Positions 1-8,656 are shown, numbered from the stretch's first letter. The stretch is DNA of 64,000 nucleotides from Paenibacillus tyrphae (GCF_027925525.1 NZ_BSDJ01000021.1:1-64000); one strand, 5' to 3'. Notes: a model not told the origin generated them from the letters alone. Program-made: numbers and translations.

Positions 1-160
1 CTGATCCATCCAGGAGTGGTCCCCTACCTTTGTTCGCTCGCAATCGATTGCTCGTATCCGAAATCAACGAGCGGTCTTCTTTGTCTACCGTTTTGTTGGA
101 CAAAGTTATGAGATCCTTCTTCGCTTTGTGGTATTCGAGCAGTAAATCATGCAGGCTCAT
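1..160 (-). CDS. Unrecognised small cytoplasmic protein, 3' end outside the window
   Basis: The minus strand is open from an ATG at 160 to the window edge, giving 53 residues that start MSLHDLLLEYHKAKKDL. A GGAG lies nine bases upstream of this ATG; a second in-frame ATG at 169 has that GGAG directly against it, so 160 is preferred. The peptide is charged and helix-forming, with a D/E/K-rich stretch (KTVDKEDRSLISD) and no signal peptide. It vaguely resembles the short phage-associated sigma-like or positive-control proteins of Firmicutes that start with a helical (L)xEYxxxxK segment, but I cannot assign it firmly. The overlapping plus-strand frame at 30-281 has no ribosome site and looks like a shadow. 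Confidence 0.4.
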   Translation of the reverse strand, partial: MSLHDLLLEYHKAKKDLITLSNKTVDKEDRSLISDTSNRLRANKGRGPLLDGS

Positions 161-399
161 CCTTTGCATCTCCGCTGTCAGTATTGCCTATTGGTTACTA
201 CTGCTTGATAACGATTCGATCGATGCTCGCTTCGACCTTGTTTTCGTAAAGGTCTCCCTAATTATTATGGTTATATTATAAAATATTCTTTATTTTACAT
301 ATTTTATATATTATGTTATCGTTTAGTTAATGAAATACATTTTGAATAGCTGGCCAGCTTTCAAATAAACATGTGCATTTAAAATGGAGGTGTTTTAGG

Positions 400-792
400 T
401 TGAAACTCCCAAAACGAACTCTGTTGATGATGGCTCTTTCAATCATTCTTGCTCTAAGTTTTTCAACGGCATCGTTTGCCGCAGCGAAAATACTTCTTCC
501 AAACCAACCAGCTAATAATCCCGCAATTTTTGGTTCCGCCCCCAGTTTCCTTGCATGGTCTCAGTCGCCAACAGATGATGAATCACGCTGGTATTTTTCG
601 ACTCCAGACGGAAATACATTTTTAGGTGGATCATCGACTTATCCAGCAGGCTCTACCTATAAGCAACACTACTTGTCACAAGGCGAGAAAGACGCTTTGC
701 CAAGGAACACTTTAATTAGGTTCTCAGTCTACGCGTACAGTAAAGGCAGTATCACGGGAGGAGACAGCGGTTACTTTATTGTACTAAACTAG
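400..792 (+). CDS. Small secreted protein of unknown function
   Basis: 130 residues from a TTG start at 400, chosen because GGAGGTG at 386-392 sits nine bases upstream; the frame opens at a GTG at 373, which has no such site. Residues 1-27 form a typical Sec signal peptide (KLPKR, a long hydrophobic core, then ASFA-AAK). The mature part is about 100 residues with no cysteines. It is rich in Ser, Tyr, Gly and Thr and has a beta-rich look (SRWYFSTPDGNTFLGG, YFIVLN end). I recognise no family. It is a lone gene: AT-rich sequence precedes it and a terminator at 844 follows. Its low GC compared with the rest of the window may point to acquisition or to a structural exoprotein. Confidence 0.65.
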   Translation: MKLPKRTLLMMALSIILALSFSTASFAAAKILLPNQPANNPAIFGSAPSFLAWSQSPTDDESRWYFSTPDGNTFLGGSSTYPAGSTYKQHYLSQGEKDALPRNTLIRFSVYAYSKGSITGGDSGYFIVLN

Positions 793-843
793 ATTTGAGA
801 AATTCGGGATGTCTATTTTTATAGACATTATCAGATTAATGCG

Positions 844-875
844 AAACCCACGTTTTTAAGAGCGTGGGTTTCTTC
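844..875 (+). terminator. Intrinsic terminator after the small secreted protein
   Basis: AAACCCACG and CGTGGGTTT form a nine-base-pair stem around a short AT loop, followed by TCTT. Confidence 0.75.
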
Positions 876-1164
876 ACATGCTATTCGTCGGTCGCTCCTG
901 ATGGATTGAAAAACTTCCATCATTCCCCACTCCTCACTCGCTCAGACATACGTACACTAGCTTAATGGATGAAGCCGGTATAAAACTTCCTGCGATATCA
1001 AAGACTACTCGGCCATATTAACGATGATTAACATATACGAAACAAAAGCAAAAAAGAAAAGCTGTCGACAAACTCGAAACACTTCTAAATGGGTTATTAT
1101 AAACCATTTGAGAGCAATGCGCAGGTAACGACTCAAACTCCCCGTCCCCGAAGAAATATCGTCC
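876..1164. other. Non-coding stretch with no recognisable feature
   Basis: I see no ribosome site plus reading frame, no RNA-gene signature and no clear dyad here. On the minus strand the frames reading through it are the out-of-frame tail of the decayed MFS gene. Confidence 0.4.
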
Positions 1165-1189
1165 ATTATCCCTGCGCCTGTTTTTTGTC

Positions 1190-2262
1190 AGGGGTACGAC
1201 GTTTCCCATAAGCGGAACCAGCACCAGTGCGCCGATGAAGAACAATACTCCGCTGATTGAATACACCGTGTACAGCGAAAGCATCCTTCAAGTACCCCGC
1301 CAAAGCCATGCCGACGACCATCATGCCCATGAACATCGGCGTCAGCACGCCCCCGACCCGGCCGATAAACGAGCCTTCCGTATTTTGCAGGATCAAAGTA
1401 TTGATGCCGATGTGGATACATGGAAAGCCCAGCCCGTTGGTAGCTTTCAAAAGGAGAATCAATGGAATGCTGGTCGACCAGCATTGCGGCGCCGCTCGTC
1501 ATCAGAAGCCACTGCAAGAACGATTTGTTCTGGCCTAGGTTTTCCATGGCGACAAAGATCGTAAGCGGTGAAATCCGCCCGACAGCCAGGCCAGAGACGG
1601 TAAAAGTCCCTCCCAGCGTCCGGAGCGGGCAGCTCGCCCAGACATAACGAAGTCCGTCCCGCAGCTCCCGCATAAAGCTCCGGTCCTCCACAGCCGGGGT
1701 CTTGGTTTCCCGCGGGAGAAAGGACAAGATCAGCGCGAGGCAAGCAGCATCGCACCCATCACGCAAAGCGAAATTTCGATGCCGAATCGCTGATAAGCGA
1801 ACGTCCCTATGACCGGACCGACCACCATAAAGACGGCCATCAACGACTGAGACATCGCCATGACACCTTGCAGCTGCTTTTCCGGCACATGCTGCTTGAA
1901 CAGCTTCATCACCGACGGCTGGGAAAACTGGGAAAGCACGGCGAAGATAAAGGTTGTAAAAAGCAGCGCGTACCACGAGCCTGAGTGTACTACCAGCAGC
2001 ACGACGAAAGCGGAGACGGCGGACAAGAGATTGCACCAGACCATCGTTCGTTTCGGCAGCCACCGGTCGGCGAATATCCCCCCGATAGTGGAGAACAAAA
2101 AGATCGGCGCGTAATCCACAACCGCGGTAAGCGATACATACAACGGGTCGTTCTTCGTCAACTCGGTGACGTAAAGCAGAATGGCAAAGTTTCTTACCCA
2201 ATGCCAAGCTGCAGACAAACTCTGGATAAAATGGTGGTTCGAACATAGCGATTGTTTAACAC
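1190..2262 (-). pseudogene. Decayed MFS exporter (macrolide-efflux/YvqJ-like group)
   Basis: Pieces of one 12-helix MFS transporter lie in successive frames. GTG at 2262, with AAGGAAG upstream, opens LNNRYVRTTILSRVCLQLGI. A one-base loss near 2200 moves the reading to WVRNFAILLYVTELTKNDP and on through the DRW loop. A shift near 1740 leads to FLPRETKTP and LGQNKSFLQWLLM. A deletion at about 1462-1490 removes roughly 50-60 residues and also shifts the frame to GFPCIHIGINTLILQNTEG. A last shift near 1270 gives VYSISGVLFFIGALVLVP. The fragments read together match the conserved order of this exporter family, so the gene was once intact. With four separate lesions no functional product is expected. 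Confidence 0.85.
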
Positions 2263-2511
2263 GGGTTTTACTTCCTTATAAGCGTTGATTATCGTACGGT
2301 TAGATCCGCCCCCCACACACATAACAAATAGACAAAAATGAGTTTCGTTTATTTATCTTCGCAACCTCCTCAAAATGACCGCCCGTAAATTTCCCGTCCC
2401 CCTGTAAAAACGCGCAACAAACAGGAGTTTCCGGCGTTAAAAACAACGTCACCTTTTTCCTTCAAGCGCCGCAAAACTTGTCCGAAGCTCTAGCCGGAAA
2501 GGAGTTTGATC

Positions 2512-3963
2512 ATGCCTCAAATTTTGAAAGCTTGGACCGCAGCGGCTGCTTTGAGCCTTATGCTTGTTTGGCCGGCTCCCGTTTCTCGGGCGGCAGCTTC
2601 GCCGGAGGTTCAAGCGTCGTTCCCTGCGTTCCCGGTGGCCGTGAACGGCACGGTTACCGACCAAACACATAGCCAGTACCCGCTGCTGCTATACCGAGAC
2701 GTCACTTATTTTCCGATGACCTGGAATTATACGTCTTCTTTGGGCTTGGCCGTTTCTTGGAGCAAGGAGAACGGGCTATCTCTGGATAAAAAAGACGGCT
2801 GCGTTCCTCTGGCACAAGATCTGACCGCAGAGGTCAATGCCAACAGCGGCGGTCCGCAAGCTGCCGTCCCCGCTCCTTTTCCCGTGAAGGTGAACGGCAA
2901 AACGATCGTTAATGCAGACGAACCTTATCCTGTTTTGCTGTACCGCAACATCGCTTATTTCCCGATGACTTGGAGGTTTGCTCACGAGGAGTTCAACTGG
3001 AAAACTTCTTGGGATAACGTACGCGGCTTTGCCATCCAATCGTGTGCCAGACTCGACGATGAGGAACGCACTCAAGCGGTAAACCTGGCGAACGGCGGGC
3101 AGCTTGCCGTCAAGAACGGCTGGGTGTACATGAATCCGTACCTCTGGTCGGAGGGAGCGCACAAGTTGGTCAAATCCAAGCCGGACGGTTCGAGTCAGAC
3201 CAAACTTTCGGACGATAAAGCTACCTCCATCAATGTGGTTGGGGATTGGCTGTACTACATCGCATCCGAGCCTCGCAAGCCAAACGCCATCTACAAAATC
3301 AAAACCGACGGCACGGAGCGGACGCTTGTATCGCAGACGAATGCCAGGTGCCTGTGGGTCCGGGACGATTGGATATACTACCTCCGCCTTGCCGAACGCA
3401 GCGGTAACGAAAACGCCCCCTACTACACTCCGGGAGGCATGGAGCGGATAAGAACGGACGGTTCGGAGAAGCAGACGCTGCTTTCCGGGATGGCCGTCAA
3501 GAATTTTTTTCTGCAAGGCGAACGCCTCTATTATCTGACCATCGAAGGGGAGAAAACGAAGCTTTACGTCATGGGGAACGACGGATCGGGACGAACGGAG
3601 CTGCGGGATAATGTGACGGAGTTCAGTATCATTGACGGATGGATCTATTATGTGAAGGACGGCAAGCAGCTGCGCAAAATGAGCGCTGACGGCTCCGTCG
3701 ATATTCCCCTGCACGAACCCGCGAGGACTCCGATTTTCGGACTGAACTACCGGGACGGTTGGTTGTACTATGTCAGCGGCGGCTTCGGGGTCTCGGGGCA
3801 TGCTTCCATGGAGCGTATCCGGCTGGACGGCACCGGGCGTCAAGCACTGGCCGAAGCGCGGGCAACGGCGTTATATATAGCCGAAGACCAGCTCTACTTC
3901 CCCGATTGGTCGATGGGCGACCGCACGATGTACCATATGAAAATCGACGACCCGCAGCCTTAA
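2512..3963 (+). CDS. Secreted protein: two copper-amine-oxidase-N-like repeats plus DUF5050 beta-propeller
   Basis: 483 residues from ATG 2512; AAAGGAG lies seven bases upstream, better than a TTG two codons earlier. Residues 1-30 are a signal peptide ending PVSRAAA. Two related segments follow (about 37-100 and 120-175), each with FPxxVNGxxx...YPxLLYRxxxYFPMTW, which resembles the copper amine oxidase N-terminal-like repeats of Paenibacillus exoproteins. From about residue 180 to the end there are repeated blades of the form DGWIYYxxxxx...LYRxxxDGT, typical of DUF5050 propellers. No catalytic residues are evident; a role in binding at the cell surface is an inference. The gene is a single unit with its own terminator. 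Confidence 0.8.
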   Translation: MPQILKAWTAAAALSLMLVWPAPVSRAAASPEVQASFPAFPVAVNGTVTDQTHSQYPLLLYRDVTYFPMTWNYTSSLGLAVSWSKENGLSLDKKDGCVPLAQDLTAEVNANSGGPQAAVPAPFPVKVNGKTIVNADEPYPVLLYRNIAYFPMTWRFAHEEFNWKTSWDNVRGFAIQSCARLDDEERTQAVNLANGGQLAVKNGWVYMNPYLWSEGAHKLVKSKPDGSSQTKLSDDKATSINVVGDWLYYIASEPRKPNAIYKIKTDGTERTLVSQTNARCLWVRDDWIYYLRLAERSGNENAPYYTPGGMERIRTDGSEKQTLLSGMAVKNFFLQGERLYYLTIEGEKTKLYVMGNDGSGRTELRDNVTEFSIIDGWIYYVKDGKQLRKMSADGSVDIPLHEPARTPIFGLNYRDGWLYYVSGGFGVSGHASMERIRLDGTGRQALAEARATALYIAEDQLYFPDWSMGDRTMYHMKIDDPQP

Positions 3964-3991
3964 ACGACCTTCTGTCCACGACAAACAAAGC

Positions 3992-4024
3992 AAGCCTTCG
4001 AACCCTGCAGTTCGAAGGCTTTTT
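3992..4024 (+). terminator. Intrinsic terminator
   Basis: AGCCTTCGAA and TTCGAAGGCT pair around CCCTGCAG and are followed by TTTTT. It ends the propeller gene. On the other strand it could also slow transcription leaving the convergent MFS gene. Confidence 0.85.
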
Positions 4025-4053
4025 GCTTACTTAGCACAAACGGGCACATGCTC

Positions 4054-5508
4054 TCACACCTTCCGCTTGGGCAGAAAGCACAGGCAAATAAACGCGGCAA
4101 AAGCAAGGCTCCCGGTAGCGGTTAAAGAGACGGAAAATGCCCGTACATAATCCGGCAGATGTGCTGCTGTCAACGGCTTACCCAGCATGGCCGAGAACAA
4201 AATTCCGATCAGCGCAACCCCCAGCGAATTGGCCAAATATGTGAAGGTCGTGAACAAGCCGGAGCCTGTGCCCGCATTTTTCGAAGGCACGACACTGAGT
4301 GCTACATTGACAAGCGGCGTGCCTGCCAATCCCAGACCAAGACCGTACATCAGCAGGATTGTCATATTCCGCATGGTCAGCAGCTCCGCCGCATCGGCAT
4401 GCAGCGATCCAATGAGCGCAAAGCTGCAGACCGCCATGACCAGCGCACCTATTTTCAGCACGACTACTCCCCATCTCCTGATGATTCCAGAAGATACCAG
4501 GGAGCTCAGGAAAGAACCGACGCTGATCGGCAGAAATACCAGACTCGAGGATTGGACGCTGTAATGCAAGCCGTATTGCAGGAAGTAGCTCAGGATAAAG
4601 AAGAAAGAGAACATGCCGCTGTAGAACACCGTTACCGTGATCATGCCGACTCGGAACGAAGGCAATTTGAATATGGACAGATCAACAAGCGGAACGGCCC
4701 CATGCTTACTTTTCCGGATTTCGACGGCGACGAAGGCCAACAGAACGGGGATAGCCAGGGCCAGACAGCTCCACGTCCAGAGCGGCCAGCCTCGCTTCTG
4801 CCCCTCGGACAGCGGATAAATAAGCAGAAACAAACCGGCGACCAGCAGGATGGCGCCGCTCCAGTCCATGCTTTGAGCCTGCCCCCCGCGAGATTCGGGG
4901 ATGATCGGCAACAACAACAGAACAAGCACACCGATCGGCACGTTGAAAAAGAAAACGTTCCGCCAACCGAGCGCGAACCAATTCCAATCGACCAGCAGGC
5001 CGCCCAAAATCAGGCCGAAGGTGAAGCCGACGCCGATCAATGCGCCATAAATTCCAAAAGCGAGTGCCTTCTCCTGCGGCGGGAAGCTGACTTGCATCGT
5101 CGACAATACCTGCGGCTGAATAATCGCTGTAGACAGCCCCTGCATGACCCGAATGGCGATCAGAACCGACGGATCGGAAACCAACCCGCCGATCGCAGCC
5201 ATAAGCGTAAAGCCGGCCACGCCGATGATCAGCATTCGTTTTCTGCCGTACATATCGCCGAGTTTGCCGCCTATAATCAAAGCCAGCGCCATGCCGAGCG
5301 AGTAGCCGGCGACAATAAACTGGGCTTCGGAAAAACCCGCATGCAGGCTGTTCTGCAGGGACGGCAGCGCGACCTGAATCATGAACGTATTCAATTGGAT
5401 CAGCAGGATGGGCAGCAAAACCACCGCAAGCGCATACCAACGGCGGCGGTCCGTCTGCTGCTTCGGGGAACGATCGGATGTGAATGTTTCGGAGATCGGA
5501 TTGGACAT
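4054..5508 (-). CDS. MFS exporter, DHA2/EmrB-QacA type, Fur-boxed
   Basis: 484 residues. The start ATG at 5508 has AGGAGG eight bases upstream; a longer in-frame start at 5544 lacks a site. About 14 hydrophobic helices follow a polar N-terminus. Motif A is clear (GGKLGDMYGRKRM after helix 2), and motif C-like glycines appear in GALIGVGFTFGLILGG, as in drug:H+ antiporters. A Fur-like box lies 74 bp upstream and a Fur-boxed AraC regulator is the next gene upstream. In Firmicutes such iron-regulated MFS/AraC pairs usually export a siderophore, so siderophore efflux is the likely role; multidrug export is the alternative. No siderophore synthesis genes are nearby. Confidence 0.85.
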   Translation of the reverse strand: MSNPISETFTSDRSPKQQTDRRRWYALAVVLLPILLIQLNTFMIQVALPSLQNSLHAGFSEAQFIVAGYSLGMALALIIGGKLGDMYGRKRMLIIGVAGFTLMAAIGGLVSDPSVLIAIRVMQGLSTAIIQPQVLSTMQVSFPPQEKALAFGIYGALIGVGFTFGLILGGLLVDWNWFALGWRNVFFFNVPIGVLVLLLLPIIPESRGGQAQSMDWSGAILLVAGLFLLIYPLSEGQKRGWPLWTWSCLALAIPVLLAFVAVEIRKSKHGAVPLVDLSIFKLPSFRVGMITVTVFYSGMFSFFFILSYFLQYGLHYSVQSSSLVFLPISVGSFLSSLVSSGIIRRWGVVVLKIGALVMAVCSFALIGSLHADAAELLTMRNMTILLMYGLGLGLAGTPLVNVALSVVPSKNAGTGSGLFTTFTYLANSLGVALIGILFSAMLGKPLTAAHLPDYVRAFSVSLTATGSLAFAAFICLCFLPKRKV

Positions 5509-5581
5509 GGAATTTCCTCCTACAGTAAAATCTAAGCTTTTCACGTTGGAACAGGCGGCCGTCAGCCCGTCAGTCAGCGTT

Positions 5582-5596
5582 TGATAATGATTATCA
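5582..5596. promoter_or_regulatory. Fur box upstream of the MFS gene
   Basis: TGATAATGATTATCA agrees with the 7-1-7 Fur site TGATAATnATTATCA at every defined position. It lies in the promoter region of the MFS exporter that starts at 5508. Confidence 0.85.
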
Positions 5597-5713
5597 TTCG
5601 AAAAGCCATCACCGTGCTACCTGTGGAGGAAGTTTTTATCCCTGTATAAGGAGGATGAAATACACTAAAAACCCCTCAAACCTATGGAAATCCAAGGGTC
5701 TGAAGGGCCCGCT

Positions 5714-6736
5714 TCAACTGTTATTGTTCTCCTGTTCTATGCTTTGCCGCAAATCCAGATGGTGAAGCTGCCTTACATATTCGCCGGGATTGCAACCGTA
5801 GTGCTTCCGAAACGCGGTTGTAAAATTGCTGACATTGCTGTAACCGACGGCAACGGCAGCTTCTCCTACATTCATTCGCTCGACTTCCATGAAGCGAAGC
5901 GCCCTTTCCATCCGCTCTTGTCTTACAAGCTCGAAGATCGTTGTACCGAACAGCTCGCGAAAGCCCTTCTTTAACTTAAATTCGTTGATCCCGGCGAGTC
6001 TGGCGAGTTCCCGGATGGACAGTGGATGCTCAGCCCGGCTGATCACCCACTGCCTGACCTCCTTCAGCTTCTCGATATCGTCGCGGCGCAGCATGAGCTT
6101 GCCCTCTACAGGACCTCGTCCGCCCGCCTCGGCAAACAAAGCAAGAAGCTCCATCGCTTTGCCTTCCATATACAATCGCTTCATCGATCCTTTGTAGGTG
6201 CAGTGCATGAGTTCGGATACGCATTTACGGATGGCTGGAGAATCGGAATAAGGATCAATACTACCCTTATGCCGCTTCATCCAAGCTTCCATCCCCTGCT
6301 TCTCGATCGCATCGTCGGCATAACGAAGCAGCTCCTCGGGGGCAAAACGCACCTCCAGCAATTGCTGTCGGAGACCTGCTTTCATTTCCTCGTATACTCG
6401 AATATTTTCCAGGAAAAGAACGTTGCCCGTACAGCTCCCCGTCAAATTTTCTTTGCCGTCCCATTCGCAATAAATTTCACCGCTTACGCAGTAGCTCAAT
6501 TCGAACAGCCGGCATGCTTCCATAATGTGCAGCTTCATATTGTGCTCGTACGTCATATCCGAAACAACAATCTCCATTCCCGGACGAATCCGCATCCGGG
6601 TGATCTTCCCCTTTCCGATATGAAGCGGCGGGGAAAGCTGCTGCTCCCAGCTTCGGGTACGAACCGTTCCATGGACCAATTCGGCGATCCCGTCAAAATA
6701 ATCGTGTATGTTGGTTACCACGACATTCGGCTTCAA
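5714..6736 (-). CDS. AraC-family regulator of an iron/siderophore module
   Basis: 340 residues from a TTG at 6736, chosen because AAGAAGG (6745-6751) lies eight bases upstream. The frame is open to another TTG at 6763, but that codon has no ribosome site. The C-terminal third holds two helix-turn-helix motifs of the AraC type (HPLSIRELARLAGINEFKLKKGFRELFGTTIF and NVGEAAVAVGYSNVSNFTTAFRKHYGCNPGEY). The N-terminal part is a sensor related to that of the second AraC protein at 23369 (RIRPGMEIVVSD, LFELSYCVSGE). A Fur box sits just upstream. Such proteins (compare YbtA, PchR and B. subtilis Btr) bind a ferric siderophore and activate uptake or export genes. The target here is probably the adjacent MFS gene. 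Confidence 0.85.
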   Translation of the reverse strand: MKPNVVVTNIHDYFDGIAELVHGTVRTRSWEQQLSPPLHIGKGKITRMRIRPGMEIVVSDMTYEHNMKLHIMEACRLFELSYCVSGEIYCEWDGKENLTGSCTGNVLFLENIRVYEEMKAGLRQQLLEVRFAPEELLRYADDAIEKQGMEAWMKRHKGSIDPYSDSPAIRKCVSELMHCTYKGSMKRLYMEGKAMELLALFAEAGGRGPVEGKLMLRRDDIEKLKEVRQWVISRAEHPLSIRELARLAGINEFKLKKGFRELFGTTIFELVRQERMERALRFMEVERMNVGEAAVAVGYSNVSNFTTAFRKHYGCNPGEYVRQLHHLDLRQSIEQENNNS

Positions 6737-6763
6737 AAAACGCACCTTCTTCCAGTTATCCAA

Positions 6764-6778
6764 TGAGAATGATTATCA
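6764..6778. promoter_or_regulatory. Fur box upstream of the AraC gene
   Basis: TGAGAATGATTATCA matches the 7-1-7 Fur consensus with one mismatch and lies directly upstream of the AraC start. Confidence 0.85.
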
Positions 6779-6807
6779 TCTAGCCCCATTGTACTGGGTC
6801 GGTGCGT

Positions 6808-7057
6808 TCATTTCAACGGCAATTGATTGTGCACTCCCCATTTGCACATCTCCTCCAGAATGGGCATCAAAGTTTTCCTTGGCGTTAGCGAATATTCCAC
6901 CTTCGGAGGCGTTTGCCGGTACTCTTCCCTGTTAACGATACCGCTGCTTTCCAACTCGTTCAACTTTCATTTTCCACTTTCCGCCAATAATGGACAAGGT
7001 ATAGTCAAACGGGGTTTGGTTGTTATGTATTTCCGCGGTTTCCGTCCGTTCAGGCAT
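6808..7057 (-). pseudogene. HxlR-family regulator with internal deletion
   Basis: ATG at 7057 follows GGAGAGG and opens a normal HxlR start, with TPFDYTLSIIGGKWKM, the signature before the wing. The sequence then jumps to the late part of the family ([26 protein letters not shown], then [13 protein letters not shown] and stop at 6808), but in a different frame. About 35 residues, including the recognition helix, are missing. The total span of 250 bases is not a multiple of three. HxlR proteins are MarR-like thiol or electrophile sensors that often repress divergent flavoprotein or oxidoreductase genes. Here the divergent gene at 7170 is a flavin reductase-like protein and the operator between them survives. 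Confidence 0.85.
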
Positions 7058-7079
7058 CGGCGTCCCTCTCCTTAAGGTA

Positions 7080-7103
7080 AGTACTAACTTTAAAGTGCGT
7101 ACT
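7080..7103. promoter_or_regulatory. HxlR-type operator dyad
   Basis: A perfect two-level dyad: outer arms AGTAC (7080-7084) and GTACT (7099-7103) around the inner palindrome ACTTTAAAGT (7087-7096), sharing one centre. It lies between the broken HxlR gene and the flavin reductase gene. Sites built from GTAC and ACTTTAAAGT-like halves are typical for HxlR regulators. Confidence 0.65.
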
Positions 7104-7169
7104 ATTTATTATCCGGTACACGACTATACTTAAGAGTACCGCGTCCGGCGGCCGCCGTAGGAATTCGGG

Positions 7170-7763
7170 TTGCATGGGTACACGGGGGCCATGTACAAGC
7201 TGATGATCGGCTCGGTTGTACCGAGACCCATTGCGTGGGTTTCGTCCAAAAGCAAAAACGGCGTTCTTAATTTGGCGCCTTTTAGTTTTTTTACAGTCGC
7301 TTCCCGCAATCCGCCCACGCTGCTGATTTCCATCGGACCGGGCGTAGGCGAACGGGAAGGTACGGTCAAGGATACGCTGACCAATATTCGCGAGGTCGGC
7401 GAGTATGTCATTAATATGGTTTCCGAGCCATTAGGCGAGGCGATGCAGCGTTCGTCCGCTAACGTCGAGCCGCAGCGTAACGAGTTCGAGCTTGCGAGAG
7501 TCACGCCACAGTTTTGCAAAAGTGTCGATGTGCCGGCCGTGCTTGAAGCGCCGATTGCGTTCGAGCTGAAGCTGGATCGAATTATTCCCGCAGGTGGGGA
7601 TCATCTCGTTCTAGGAATCGTGCAGCGCGTGCAAGTGGATTCCGCCGCCTATGCAGGAAATTATAAAACGGTAACGGAGCGCTGGAAGCCGCTCGCAAGC
7701 ATGGCCGGAGACTACGCTGGACTGACATCTACTTTTTCATTCGACCCAGGGAATCAAGAATAA
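7170..7763 (+). CDS. Flavin reductase-like FMN-binding protein (DIM6/NTAB family)
   Basis: 197 residues from a TTG at 7170; a stop codon four codons upstream prevents a longer start. The core of the family is present: YKLMIGSVVPRPIAWVSSKSKNGVLNLAPFSFFTVASRNPPTLLISIG near the N-terminus binds FMN, and DHLVLGIVQRVQVD and RWKPLASMAGDYAG come near the end. The first eight residues (MHGYTGAM) do not resemble the usual start of the family and the ribosome site is weak, so the 5' end may have been altered. These proteins bind FMN and reduce flavins or act as partner reductases; the substrate cannot be told. The gene faces the broken HxlR regulator and overlaps the convergent SIMPL gene by 10 bp. Confidence 0.8.
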   Translation: MHGYTGAMYKLMIGSVVPRPIAWVSSKSKNGVLNLAPFSFFTVASRNPPTLLISIGPGVGEREGTVKDTLTNIREVGEYVINMVSEPLGEAMQRSSANVEPQRNEFELARVTPQFCKSVDVPAVLEAPIAFELKLDRIIPAGGDHLVLGIVQRVQVDSAAYAGNYKTVTERWKPLASMAGDYAGLTSTFSFDPGNQE

Positions 7764-8401
7764 GAATAATAAGCTTTGACAGCGGCGGAAATGCTCAGCT
7801 CTCCCGGCTGAATGGGAGTAGCGCCCGCAGCGGCAAAGGACGCCATCTGATACGGGCGCGGTTCGATGGCGTGAGACGTTTCTTGAATCCGCACCGGGGT
7901 AGGATGAAGCGCTACGCCCATCGCTTTCGCAAGGGTCGCCGCCTTCTGGCGGCTGCTGTGGACTGCCAACGTCAACGCCTGATGGTAATAAGCCTCCGGA
8001 TGAGCCGAAGTAAACTGGATGCCGGATACGGTGTTCGCTCCATGACGAACCGCCGTATCCACGATAACTCCCGTCTGCTCGATCTTGTCCGCCGTCACTC
8101 GCAGAAGATGGGTGACTTTGTAGCCGCGGAACGTTTGCACCCCGTCCTTGTAATTGTATTGGATCTCGATGCCGTACTGGACCGTCTGCACCTTTTCCTT
8201 CGGAATTCCCAACTGGTACAGCGACTGGAGGATGTTTGCCACCGCTCCGGCATTTTCGGTCTGCGCTTCGCTCAGATTCGCCTTCTCCGTCACTACCCCC
8301 AGCGTAATCAGCGCCCGGTCCGGAGCCGCGGCAACTGTTCCTTCGCTGGAGACCTCGATGATGTTCCTGGAGCTGTCGATTGAAGCCGTCGTCGTATTCA
8401 T
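7754..8401 (-). CDS. SIMPL-domain (DUF541) protein
   Basis: 215 residues with ATG at 8401 behind AAGGAAGGTGATCCGAA. Most of the protein is a SIMPL domain: NIIEVSSEGTVAAAPDRALITLGVVTE at the N-terminus, then YKVTHLLRVTADKIEQTGVIVDTAVRHGANTVSGIQF, and LAKAMGVALHPTPVRIQE near the end. There is no signal peptide, unlike many relatives (B. subtilis YjfN-like or E. coli YggE), so a cytoplasmic location is likely. The fold forms ring oligomers and has been linked to oxidative-stress tolerance, but no activity is established. It is convergent with the flavin reductase-like gene. Confidence 0.85.
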   Translation of the reverse strand: MNTTTASIDSSRNIIEVSSEGTVAAAPDRALITLGVVTEKANLSEAQTENAGAVANILQSLYQLGIPKEKVQTVQYGIEIQYNYKDGVQTFRGYKVTHLLRVTADKIEQTGVIVDTAVRHGANTVSGIQFTSAHPEAYYHQALTLAVHSSRQKAATLAKAMGVALHPTPVRIQETSHAIEPRPYQMASFAAAGATPIQPGELSISAAVKAYYSYS

Positions 8402-8538
8402 TTCGGATCACCTTCCTTAAAAGGATCTACTATCCAATGTATTTCCATACGAACCTCATATGAACCGTACGAATCTGGAATAATCGAACCAAAGCACCGG
8501 CAGCATCCTCTCGCGCAAACTTGAGGACTTCCAATCAT

Positions 8539-8590
8539 AAAAAATAGGCGGTGGCTCTCCCCCGACAAAATATCGGGAGACGACCACCGC
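8539..8590 (-). terminator. Intrinsic terminator after the cupredoxin gene
   Basis: On the minus strand GCGGTGG and CCACCGC, with inner TCTCCCG/CGGGGGAGA pairs, form a long stem followed by a T-rich tract (TATTTTTTA). Frames reading through the hairpin are not credible genes. Confidence 0.8.
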
Positions 8591-8656
8591 TTCGCTCGGC
8601 GCTTCAATCATCGCCGACAGGACGGGACAACGTTCCTGCTTCCCCGTCGTTCTTAT

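Noticed and set aside
30..281. An 83-codon plus-strand frame at the left edge with a hydrophobic end
   Set aside because: No ribosome site; it lies opposite a better supported minus-strand frame.
1467..1484. The palindrome in the MFS pseudogene as a regulator site
   Set aside because: It lies inside former coding sequence at the deletion junction and has no promoter near it.
6827..7075. An 82-codon plus-strand frame
   Set aside because: It is the antisense of the HxlR pseudogene.
8398..8607. A 69-codon minus-strand frame upstream of the SIMPL gene
   Set aside because: It reads straight through the terminator hairpin of the cupredoxin gene and shows no start site.
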